DNA of 64,000 nt. Origin: an uncultured Collinsella sp. (lineage in GTDB: Bacteria; Actinomycetota; Coriobacteriia; Coriobacteriales; Coriobacteriaceae). Made by a program: the position numbers and the translations under genes. The notes under the pieces are model-generated. The model was given only the letters and a program-made list of their open reading frames with translations. It searched no databases and was not told the origin of the DNA. Positions 7,957-14,685 of the stretch are shown piece after piece. Each line of letters begins with the position of its first letter. The stretch's first letter is position 1. The stretch covers positions 124,001 to 188,000 of the forward strand of contig CABVAC010000001.1 in assembly GCA_902496275.1 (NCBI GenBank), given 5' to 3'.

Positions 7957-9168
7957 CTATACCCCAAAAACGTAGCGGTCTAGGCGGTCGCACGCTTCCC
8001 TTACGCGCGAAAGCGGCAGCGCCAGATTCACGCGAATGTGGCAGGGGCCATGGAACGGGCGGCCGTCCTGGTAGCCAACGCCCACGCGGGCGCCCTCGTC
8101 GAGAAGCCACTGAATATCGCGGCCATGCTCGCGGCACCACTCGGTGCAGTCCAGAAACACCATGTAGGTGCCCTGCGGACGCGAATAGGACACGCCCTCA
8201 AAATGCTCGTCCACGTAATTGCAGAAGTACTCGATATTGCCGGCAAGCACCTGGTTAAGCTCGTCCACCCACTCGTAGCCCTGCGGCCGGTAGGCGCCGA
8301 TAAGCGCATACATGGAGAGGACATTCATCTCGTTGTAGTGAGTCTTGTTGGACACGGCGCACACGCGGTCGCGCAGCGTCTCGTTATAGATGATGTGATA
8401 GCTGCCGACCAGGCCCGCCAGGTTAAACGTCTTGCTCGGCGCATAGAGAGCAACCGTGCGCATGCGGGCATCCTCGCTCACCGACTGTGTCGGGATATGT
8501 TTATGCCCCGGCAGGATGATATCGGACCAAATCTCGTCCGATATCACCACGCAATCGTGCCGGCGATAGATATCCATGGCGCGCTCGATCTCGTCACACT
8601 CCCACGCGCGGCCGCAGGGATTGTGCGGCGAGCAGAACACCGTGGCATGAATGTGGTTTTGGGCGAGTTTGCGCTCCATGTCCTCAAAGTCCATGCGCCA
8701 CACGCTCTGGTCGTCGAGCTGAAGCGGGCTGTGGACAATGCGATAGCCCGCGGCCTCGATGGACTTGGTGAAGCCGATGTAGGTGGGGCTGTGGACCAAC
8801 ACCGCATCGCCCGGCTGGGCATACGCGCGCAGCGTCGACACGACACCGCCCAGCACGCCGTTTTCGTAACCGATATGCTCAGGCGCCAGGCCCTCGACGC
8901 CATTACGGCGGCTCTGCCATTCGATGATGCGGTCGAAGTACTCGGAACGCGGATTGAAGTAACCAAACATGGGGTGCTGGGCGCGCTGAATGATGTGCTC
9001 CTGGACCGTGGGCACCGTGGCGAAGTTCATGTCCGCCACCCACATGGGAATGCGGTCGAAGCCCTTGTCGGGTGCGTTCGGAGCCATACCGGGGATCTCG
9101 CCCCAAGAGTCAACGGCGATGGAGTCCATGCCGTGGCGGTCGATGATTGAAGTGAAGTCGTATTTCAT
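7957..9168 (-). CDS. MalY/PatB family PLP-dependent aminotransferase / cystathionine beta-lyase
   Basis: A 403-aa fold-type I PLP enzyme. The N-terminal IPMWVADMNFATVPTV, then GYENGVLGGVVSTLRAY, HNPCGRAW, SDEIWSDI and the PLP-lysine motif APSKTFNLAG (about residues 233-242) identify the MalY/PatB group, which cleaves cystathionine or cysteine (C-S beta-lyase) and in E. coli MalY also has a regulatory role. Length fits the family (about 390-400). It is monocistronic; the reading frame starts at ATG 9168 behind GGGGGCTC. Choice between lyase and aminotransferase activity is not decided by sequence. Confidence 0.88.
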   Translation of the reverse strand: MKYDFTSIIDRHGMDSIAVDSWGEIPGMAPNAPDKGFDRIPMWVADMNFATVPTVQEHIIQRAQHPMFGYFNPRSEYFDRIIEWQSRRNGVEGLAPEHIGYENGVLGGVVSTLRAYAQPGDAVLVHSPTYIGFTKSIEAAGYRIVHSPLQLDDQSVWRMDFEDMERKLAQNHIHATVFCSPHNPCGRAWECDEIERAMDIYRRHDCVVISDEIWSDIILPGHKHIPTQSVSEDARMRTVALYAPSKTFNLAGLVGSYHIIYNETLRDRVCAVSNKTHYNEMNVLSMYALIGAYRPQGYEWVDELNQVLAGNIEYFCNYVDEHFEGVSYSRPQGTYMVFLDCTEWCREHGRDIQWLLDEGARVGVGYQDGRPFHGPCHIRVNLALPLSRVREACDRLDRYVFGV

Positions 9169-9280
9169 GCTGAGCCCCCGTGCAGAGCGGAATGATTCGG
9201 TAGGCGTTATTGTCCACCAGCGTAGGCGATTTTGGGATGGGGTTTGGCGCTTAATTTGACGGGTGCTGACGAATGGCTGG

Positions 9281-10018
9281 CTAGTCTCGCGCGTCGTTGA
9301 TGGCGGTTACCGTCAACCTGGCCCCGTCGACCGTAAACGATATGTCGAGTCCGGCGTAAGCCAAGTGGTAAACGCGGTTTGGCTCGTGCTTGCTGCCCGC
9401 GCGGCGCGGATCTTGGCGAAGAACCTCGACCAGGCCGGGGAGCTTTGCGGGCGGGACCATGTCTTGAAGCGCTTGCGGGAACTCAACATCGAGCTCTTGC
9501 CACGGAGCACCCTCAATCCAGCCGCCGGTCGCATCCGGGTGGCAGTCCGCAAACGGGATGTAGGGCTTAATGTCGTAGATGGGCGTGCCGTCACGCAGGT
9601 CGGCCCCCAACACATGGATGATGGGGCCGTCGTCGGTGCGCTCAACGCGGCTGAGCTTGACGCAGGTAAGACCGATGGGATTGGGGCGAAACGGGCTGCG
9701 TGTGGCATACACGCCCACGCGCTCGGCTCCGCCCAGACGCGGCGGGCGCACAGTCTTCGACCACTTGACGTTGGTGCCGGACCTGTCCTGCATCTTGGCA
9801 TCGGCAGCTATATCCTTAGCCGTGCCGCCGGGCGTTCCGTTTTCGAAGCGCCACAGCAGCCATAGGTGAGAGAAGGAGTCCAGACCCTCAACTGCTGCGT
9901 TGGAGGCAAATTCCGGCTCAAAGACGATGCGTCCCTGCAGGTGGGGCGCCAAAAAGCTGTTACGCGGAATGCCGAACTTCTGCGGCAGGTCGGTATGTAT
10001 GTGTGCGATAGGTTCCAT
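9281..10018 (-). CDS. trmO: tRNA (adenine(37)-N6)-methyltransferase TrmO
   Basis: A 245-aa SAM-dependent enzyme that methylates t6A37 in tRNA(Thr). The start MEPIAHIHTDLPQKFGIPRN is followed by VEGLDSFSHLWLLWRFE and RSPFRPNPIGLTCVKL, the YaeB/TrmO (UPF0066) signature, then GADLRDGTPIYDIKPYIPFADC. The frame stays open far upstream, but upstream codons lie under another gene on the opposite strand and do not look coding. The likely start is 10018, or 10027 three codons earlier. A C-terminal small domain of about 60 residues follows the beta-barrel. Divergent from the XRE-TipAS gene. Confidence 0.9.
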   Translation of the reverse strand: MEPIAHIHTDLPQKFGIPRNSFLAPHLQGRIVFEPEFASNAAVEGLDSFSHLWLLWRFENGTPGGTAKDIAADAKMQDRSGTNVKWSKTVRPPRLGGAERVGVYATRSPFRPNPIGLTCVKLSRVERTDDGPIIHVLGADLRDGTPIYDIKPYIPFADCHPDATGGWIEGAPWQELDVEFPQALQDMVPPAKLPGLVEVLRQDPRRAGSKHEPNRVYHLAYAGLDISFTVDGARLTVTAINDARD

Positions 10019-10159
10019 GCCGGTCATTGTACGGCATGGAGGTGTGGGGTGCAGCGCGCAATTCTTCGCCGCGGTCTCCCGTCGTGCAACCAACGGTTGC
10101 TTGGAAGGAAGCTGGCCGCCGCGTATGCTTAAGCCATCAACCAGCAGAAAGGAGTCGCT

Positions 10160-10987
10160 ATGGCCTTTGCAGAAAAGCTCATTGCCATTCGCCGCGCCCA
10201 TCACCTTACCCAAGAGCAGCTCGCCGCCAAGCTCTTCGTCACACGCCAAGCCGTCAGCCGTTGGGAACGCGGCGAAGTCACCCCGGGCATCGACATGATG
10301 AAGCTCATTGCCGCCGTAACCGGAGAACCGCTGTCCCACCTGCTCGAAATGCCCGAGCACTATTGCCAGAGCTGCGGCATGATACTCACACCCGACGACT
10401 GCGGCACCGATGCTGTGGGCGCCACGACCGACCATTACTGCAAGTGGTGCTACGACCACGGCAAGTACACCTACGACACCACCATGGAGGCGATGATCGA
10501 GGATTGTGCCCCGCGGCTGGCGCAAAACACCGGCATGTCGCTCGACGAAGCCGTCTCGCTCATGGGCGCCGTCCTGCCGCAACTGGAGCGCTGGCGCTCC
10601 GTGCAGGAAAACGAGGAGCGCTACGGCGCCGAGGCGCGGGCGCGCTATGGCGACGAGGCGATCGACGCAGCAAACGAAGCACTGCTGGACATGGACCCCG
10701 AGACATGGAACGACATGAAGGAACTTGAACGCGCTATTCTGGGCCAGCTTTCGATTGCCATGGGCGACGGCGATGCGGATGGAAGCGAGGCCCGCAAACT
10801 TGTCGCGATGCACCGTCGATGGATTGGCCTTAACTGGGGGCACAAGCCCCAAGACGAAGCATACCTGGGCCTCGCCCACGGCTATCTTGCTGACCAGCGC
10901 TTTATCGACTACTACGACAAGCCCTGCGGCACCGGAGCCACGGCGTTTCTGGTACAGGCCATCGAGTCATCGTCAGCTCATGCATAG
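10160..10987 (+). CDS. XRE HTH - zinc ribbon - TipAS domain fusion regulator
   Basis: A 275-aa three-part protein. Residues 1-60 are an XRE/Cro helix-turn-helix (LTQEQLAAKLFVTRQAVSRWERG). Residues about 72-115 carry four cysteines in CQSCGMI and YCKWCYD with a third conserved pattern, a zinc ribbon. Residues about 130-270 read as a TipAS-like drug-recognition domain, with WNDMKELERAI, HRRWIGLNWGHKPQDEAYLGLAHGYLAD and FIDYYDKPCGTGATAFLVQAI. In TipA the same sensor domain is fused to a MerR HTH and binds thiopeptides. GAAAGGAG lies before the ATG. Ligand and targets are unknown. Confidence 0.85.
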   Translation: MAFAEKLIAIRRAHHLTQEQLAAKLFVTRQAVSRWERGEVTPGIDMMKLIAAVTGEPLSHLLEMPEHYCQSCGMILTPDDCGTDAVGATTDHYCKWCYDHGKYTYDTTMEAMIEDCAPRLAQNTGMSLDEAVSLMGAVLPQLERWRSVQENEERYGAEARARYGDEAIDAANEALLDMDPETWNDMKELERAILGQLSIAMGDGDADGSEARKLVAMHRRWIGLNWGHKPQDEAYLGLAHGYLADQRFIDYYDKPCGTGATAFLVQAIESSSAHA

Positions 10988-11038
10988 ACCGCGGCGGCTT
11001 TGGGTATTTCAATCAAAACCTCAACCGATTGGAGACCT

Positions 11039-11284
11039 ATGGCTACTAATCATGAGCTCACGCTGTACGTTATGACCGGCTGCCCGTATTGCATGAAGGT
11101 CAGGCGTTTCCTTGCCGATAACGGTGTGACCATCCCTGAGCGCAACATCTCGACCGACCCCGATGCCGAGCAGACGCTCATCGCCGTCGGCGGAAAACGC
11201 CAGGTTCCCTGTCTGTTCATCGACGGCAAACCACTCTACGAATCGAGCGACATCATCGCATGGGTACAGGAGAACCTGCTCTAG
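11039..11284 (+). CDS. Glutaredoxin family protein
   Basis: An 81-aa thioredoxin-fold protein with the redox motif CPYC (about residues 14-17), the cis-proline motif RQVPCLFIDG and the C-terminal helix ESSDIIAWVQENL. This is the NrdH/GrxC-like group that reduces disulfides, for example on ribonucleotide reductase. The open frame extends to 11000, but GGAG at 11031-11034 places the start at ATG 11039. It lies 50 bp after the TipAS regulator in the same direction and may be cotranscribed. A palindromic repeat follows within 12 bp of the stop. Confidence 0.9.
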   Translation: MATNHELTLYVMTGCPYCMKVRRFLADNGVTIPERNISTDPDAEQTLIAVGGKRQVPCLFIDGKPLYESSDIIAWVQENLL

Positions 11285-11295
11285 CGTGCGAGTAC

Positions 11296-11357
11296 TCATT
11301 GGGGACGTTCTTAAATGACTAGCCGTTAAAGAACGTCCCCAATGACTAGCTAGCCGT
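11296..11357. repeat. REP-like palindromic repeat, copy 1 of 62 bp
   Basis: A long imperfect palindrome with arms beginning TCATTGGGGACGTTCTT and ending AAGAACGTCCCCAATGA. The same 62 bp recurs at 13622-13683 with two mismatches. A half copy (TCATTGGGGACGCACTTAA) follows at about 11363. It may act as a terminator for the glutaredoxin gene. Together the copies bracket an AT-rich insert. Confidence 0.85.
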
Positions 11358-11417
11358 AGGTACTCATTGGGGACGCACTTAAATGAGTGGGTAGGGATTC
11401 GGTTTCTCAAATTTATA

Positions 11418-11446
11418 GAACATATGTTTGCTCTCTGTGTTATACT
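11418..11446 (+). promoter_or_regulatory. Putative promoter with SOS-box-like dyad
   Basis: GAACATATGTTT (11418-11429) is one base from the Gram-positive LexA box GAAC-N4-GTTC. It covers the place of a -35 element, 17 bp before a -10-like TATACT at 11441-11446. The transcript would run through a leader of about 190 nt before the 428-aa gene. Damage control is an inference. Confidence 0.4.
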
Positions 11447-11645
11447 CATCCCAAGGCATGAGACTGGTCGAGAGCTCCTGCGGAGGTCCCCAATGACACG
11501 CTGGAGCGAGCTCGGTAAGTAAGATCGGTGGTTACCGCACTCGCCCATCTCAGACAGGCTGCGCTCCTGTTCGCCGTCGCCATCAAAGAACGGCACTCAC
11601 AATCAGACTGTTTCTTTTCCGTGAGTCACACAGGAGCGCATCGCT
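11447..11645 (+). other. Untranslated leader with a 9-codon ORF
   Basis: No gene is recognised in this leader. A tiny ORF, ATG at about 11493 (MTRWSELGK then stop), has a good GGAGG site. That site lies in a CTCC-N3-GGAG hairpin. It may be a leader peptide or a relic of a lost gene. Confidence 0.3.
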
Positions 11646-12932
11646 ATGGCAAAAAAGATACCAACCCTTTCACCCGACATTATTTCAAACACCTGCTCGG
11701 ATATCAGTAGGATTGTCGAGGCCAAACACATCGGCCAGAAAGGCACCGACCATGAGGCCTCTTCGGAAGGGGCTCTGCTCATCGGGCGCCGTCTCGAGCA
11801 AGAGATTGCCGGATACCCCATTTCCAATCTAAATGGCCTACTCTCGCCCATCGCTTGCCACCTCAAGCAGCACTTTAGCCCAAGCCTGGGCCCGACCTAT
11901 CTCAAGCGTTGCATAAAGCTCGCACGAACTGTTCCGGAAGACATGAGTTTTCGACCGGAGCTTGATCTAGAACACTATCAGTCGCTCGCTCGCATCGCCG
12001 ACAAAGATCTGCGCTTGGATCTGATGAACGTTGCCGCTGATAACCGTTGGAGCGCATCGCGCATCGATCGTCATGCCCGCTATCGAAGTCCGCAGGACGT
12101 TTTGGATGCTTGGGAGCGCCGTGCGCTTGAATCAAATCAAGAAGTACGGCGCTTCGCCCGCGCCTACACAGATGCCTGTGGAATCATTTCACTCGATGAA
12201 CTTATTGAGCTCTACAACTCCTGTGCCCCCAATCCAGTCTCGAGATTTGAGATAAATGAAACTATTTGGCAAATCAGGAACGAATCGGGGCAAATCGACA
12301 ATCCCTGCGTCATATCCAGAGATGGAAAACTCTATCTCATAGCGCCTGAGCTCGATGACGCTGTCGATGAAGCCCCTTATTACTACGATGACTACGGATA
12401 CTCCTATCGAAAATATGAACGACGCAGCGAATACACCGGTGAGATGCGCGCGCTGCGCGAACGGCGCGTTGGCATCAGAGTGGCAGCCATCTTCGCCGGT
12501 CACGAACGTCTCCCAATCAAAAGGCTCAGTTATGACGAAGTCATCTGCGGGCATATAAAGTGCAGTCGATCTGTCGAACGACTCAAGCAGTACGTCCTGA
12601 GAGACCCTGAGATTAAGGCATCCGATCTCCATGCAAGAGAAGATGAGTTCGATTTCATCATGACAAAGCTTTTGCGTTCCGTTGGACTCAACGGTATGCC
12701 GACAGCACAGCAAATTGCCGAAGACGCAGCTTTCTTATTGATTGTCGTACGGCCCGAGTTTTACGAACGCAAGAAAACAGCCGAAGTCTCCAAGCTCCTC
12801 TCGATAATCTATGAAAACGCTCCCCTCTGGGAGTTCAACGGACGTTCACATACCGAACTAAAAAGCGAAGGAGTAGTGGAGCCTCCGATGTCGGCTTTAC
12901 ATCGAAAAGTCCAATCAAAACAAGTCGCTTAA
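11646..12932 (+). CDS. Unrecognised 428-aa protein
   Basis: No family is recognised with certainty. The protein is soluble, without signal peptide or membrane segment. The N-terminal 160 residues look helical and charged (a stretch with EGALLIGRRLEQEI and HFSPSLGPTYLKRCIKLART resembles DNA-binding or DUF1016-like helices only loosely). Residues about 250-270 are an acidic-tyrosine patch (DEAPYYYDDYGYSYRKYE). The C-terminal third (residues 290-400) is again helical. AGGAG stands about 11 bp before the ATG. Base composition is visibly more AT-rich than the flanks, and it lies with a toxin-antitoxin pair between two 62-bp repeats, so horizontal acquisition is likely. Confidence 0.6.
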   Translation: MAKKIPTLSPDIISNTCSDISRIVEAKHIGQKGTDHEASSEGALLIGRRLEQEIAGYPISNLNGLLSPIACHLKQHFSPSLGPTYLKRCIKLARTVPEDMSFRPELDLEHYQSLARIADKDLRLDLMNVAADNRWSASRIDRHARYRSPQDVLDAWERRALESNQEVRRFARAYTDACGIISLDELIELYNSCAPNPVSRFEINETIWQIRNESGQIDNPCVISRDGKLYLIAPELDDAVDEAPYYYDDYGYSYRKYERRSEYTGEMRALRERRVGIRVAAIFAGHERLPIKRLSYDEVICGHIKCSRSVERLKQYVLRDPEIKASDLHAREDEFDFIMTKLLRSVGLNGMPTAQQIAEDAAFLLIVVRPEFYERKKTAEVSKLLSIIYENAPLWEFNGRSHTELKSEGVVEPPMSALHRKVQSKQVA

Positions 12933-12952
12933 GCCTATTAACTGCTTGCATT

Positions 12953-12976
12953 TTTGTTTACAAAACTGTATACAAA
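12953..12976. promoter_or_regulatory. Inverted-repeat operator before toxin-antitoxin pair
   Basis: TTTGTTTAC (12953-12961) and GTATACAAA (12968-12976) pair at 8 of 9 positions around a 6-nt centre, 14 bp before the toxin gene start. This is the place expected for autoregulation by the antitoxin or complex. Confidence 0.5.
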
Positions 12977-12989
12977 AAGAGAGGCCCTT

Positions 12990-13256
12990 ATGGAGCTCAT
13001 CGCAATCCACCCCCACGCCCTCAAACACGGGCTGACGGAGACGGATATCACCTGCGCCTGGAACTCCGCTTTTGCATGGTTCAGGCGTGATCTTGAAAAC
13101 GGAGGTATCGATTACGTTCTCGTTGGACTTGATGGAAGAAGCCGTCTCATGGAGCTCATCGCTCGATATTGCTCCAATCGAGATGGCTATATCATTTACC
13201 ACGCCCTTGTCCCTCCTACGCGCAAGGTGCTCAGGGAAATCGGGATCAATCGATAG
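12990..13256 (+). CDS. Putative toxin of a type II TA pair (BrnT/DUF4258-like)
   Basis: An 88-aa protein. The start at ATG 12990 follows AGAGAGG; the frame opens earlier but without a site. IHPHALKHGLTETDI at the N-terminus, a central RSRLMELIARY strand-like segment and YIIYHALVPPTRKVLREI at the end resemble small BrnT/RelE-fold ribonuclease toxins, where a conserved His or Arg near the C-terminus acts in catalysis. Its stop overlaps the ribosome site of the following RHH protein, an arrangement usual for TA operons with the toxin first. The exact family is a guess; the TA reading rests mainly on the pairing. Confidence 0.6.
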   Translation: MELIAIHPHALKHGLTETDITCAWNSAFAWFRRDLENGGIDYVLVGLDGRSRLMELIARYCSNRDGYIIYHALVPPTRKVLREIGINR

Positions 13257-13264
13257 GAGGCGCT

Positions 13265-13531
13265 ATGGACGCTAAGCAACTCGAAAAGATGATCGGATTT
13301 GCCCCCGGAGAGTTGGAGAAAGCCGCGGAGGCATACGAAAAAGATGAGTGGCCGAAGGGTCGCACCATCAAGCTGGGAAGGCCGTCGATCTCTGATGAGC
13401 CAAGCGTTGTTTTATCGGCACGTGTGGGTGAATCGGTTCTTGAAGCGTTTGACGAGAAGGCAAAGCGCCATGGGCAAACACGCACAGAGCGACTCAGAGA
13501 ACTCATTACCCTTGACGCAATGATTGCCTAG
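13265..13531 (+). CDS. Putative ribbon-helix-helix antitoxin
   Basis: An 88-aa protein. The C-terminal half, SVVLSARVGESVLEAFDEKAKRHGQTRTERLRELI, fits a CopG/BrnA-type ribbon-helix-helix. The N-terminal half (MIGFAPGELEKAAEAYEKDEWPKG) would be the toxin-wrapping segment, which here precedes the DNA-binding part. GGAGG at 13256-13260 overlaps the toxin stop and fixes the start at 13265. As the antitoxin it would bind the dyad at 12953-12976 and neutralise the preceding protein. Confidence 0.65.
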   Translation: MDAKQLEKMIGFAPGELEKAAEAYEKDEWPKGRTIKLGRPSISDEPSVVLSARVGESVLEAFDEKAKRHGQTRTERLRELITLDAMIA

Positions 13532-13621
13532 TCCCCCACCGAATCCAAACATGTACGCCAGCATCCAAAGTCGACATTTTTCGACATCTTTGGATGCTGA
13601 CGTACAGCTTTTGCAACATAG

Positions 13622-13683
13622 TCATTGGGGACGTTCTTAAATGGTTAGCCGTTAAAGAACGTCCCCAATGACTAGCTAGCCGT
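13622..13683. repeat. REP-like palindromic repeat, copy 2 of 62 bp
   Basis: Sixty of 62 bases equal copy 1 at 11296-11357. It overlaps the last two codons and stop codon of the dus gene, and its stem can act as a terminator for that gene (read on the minus strand) and for the antitoxin gene. Confidence 0.85.
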
Positions 13684-14629
13684 GGAAGCGGGCTATGGGC
13701 GCAAGTGGCTGCTCGCGAAAGACGCGATCGACGGCGGCGCGGTATTCGTCGACCTTTTTAGTCTTGCGTACGAGCTTGTGAACGGTAGCAGGATCGGCGA
13801 AAGCGCACTTGGCGTAGAACCACCACTCCTTCATACGAAAGACCGCGTTGCCGCCAATCTCTTCTGCATAGACCGCAAACAGAGTGTCGTGGAAACGCTG
13901 CAGTTCGGCTGCCGTGGCAGCAGGACCGCCCTTAACCATGCGAGCCAGAGCGGGGTTCGCGAGCAGGCCACGCCCCAACATCACATGGCGCGTGCCGGGA
14001 TAGGCCTCCACCAGCGCGTCCATATCCTCAAGATCAAAAATATCGCCGTTATAGGCAACCGGGAACGGCGCACGCTCCAGCGTCTCGCCATAAAACTCCT
14101 TGCGCGGCGAGCCCGTATAACGGTCCTTCTGTACGCGCGGGTGCACAATCAGCTCTGCCAACGGCATGCGGCAATACAGATCGAGCACACGTTCATACTC
14201 GTCATCGCGTTCCAACCCCAGCCTGGTCTTTACCGATACCGGCAACGGCGACCGCTCGCACACATCGCTTAAGAACGCCTCGAGCTCGTCGAGATTGCGC
14301 AAGAAACCCGAGCCCTTGCCCTTGGCGACAACCGTTCCCGAGGGGCAGCCAAGGTTGAGATTGACCTCGCGGTAGCCCATGTCGGCGAGCACCTGTGCCG
14401 CCCACACAAACTCGTCCGCGTTCTTGGACATGAGCTGGGGCACTACGTTGAGCCCCTGGTTGTTGGCAGGATCGATCTCCTTAAACGCCTTGCCGCCAAA
14501 GCGGTTTCCCACCCGCGGCGGCGGCAAAAACGGCGTGTAATAGCAATCGAGTGCACCGAAGCACTCCGCATGCACGCGACGGAACACATGCCCGGTAATC
14601 CCCTCCATAGGGGCCAACGATAGAATCAT
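13676..14629 (-). CDS. tRNA-dihydrouridine synthase family protein
   Basis: A 317-aa FMN-dependent TIM-barrel enzyme that reduces uridine to dihydrouridine in tRNA D-loops. The N-terminal LSLAPMEGITGHVFRR, the catalytic-cysteine motif NLGCPSGTVVAKGKGSGFL (about residues 92-110; Cys about 95), PLPVSVKTRLG and VAYNGDIFD with HVMLGRGLLANP are diagnostic. The subfamily (DusA, B or C like) is not clear; the length of 317 fits bacterial Dus. The stop codon lies in the palindromic repeat. It follows the large ABC transporter gene in the same direction by 53 bp. Confidence 0.92.
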   Translation of the reverse strand: MILSLAPMEGITGHVFRRVHAECFGALDCYYTPFLPPPRVGNRFGGKAFKEIDPANNQGLNVVPQLMSKNADEFVWAAQVLADMGYREVNLNLGCPSGTVVAKGKGSGFLRNLDELEAFLSDVCERSPLPVSVKTRLGLERDDEYERVLDLYCRMPLAELIVHPRVQKDRYTGSPRKEFYGETLERAPFPVAYNGDIFDLEDMDALVEAYPGTRHVMLGRGLLANPALARMVKGGPAATAAELQRFHDTLFAVYAEEIGGNAVFRMKEWWFYAKCAFADPATVHKLVRKTKKVDEYRAAVDRVFREQPLAPIARFHG

Positions 14630-14654
14630 CTACTCTTCTCTCATATCAACGAAC

Positions 14655-14685
14655 GTGGCAAAGGGACTGCCCCTTTGTCACATTA
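14655..14685. repeat. REP-like CAAAGGGAC palindrome
   Basis: GTGGCAAAGGGACTGCCCC followed by TTTGTCACATTA forms a hairpin that overlaps the stop codon of the ABC transporter gene. The same core recurs at 18074-18100 and, as a perfect palindrome, at 24516-24548. Confidence 0.7.

Noticed and set aside
9281..10879. A 532-codon open frame on the minus strand covering trmO and more
   Set aside because: Only the last 245 codons match TrmO; the upstream part lies antisense to the XRE-TipAS gene and has no family features or ribosome site.
11296..13683. The paired repeats read as a CRISPR-like or IS structure
   Set aside because: Only two full copies, no regular spacing, no transposase gene or terminal inverted repeats around an ORF.
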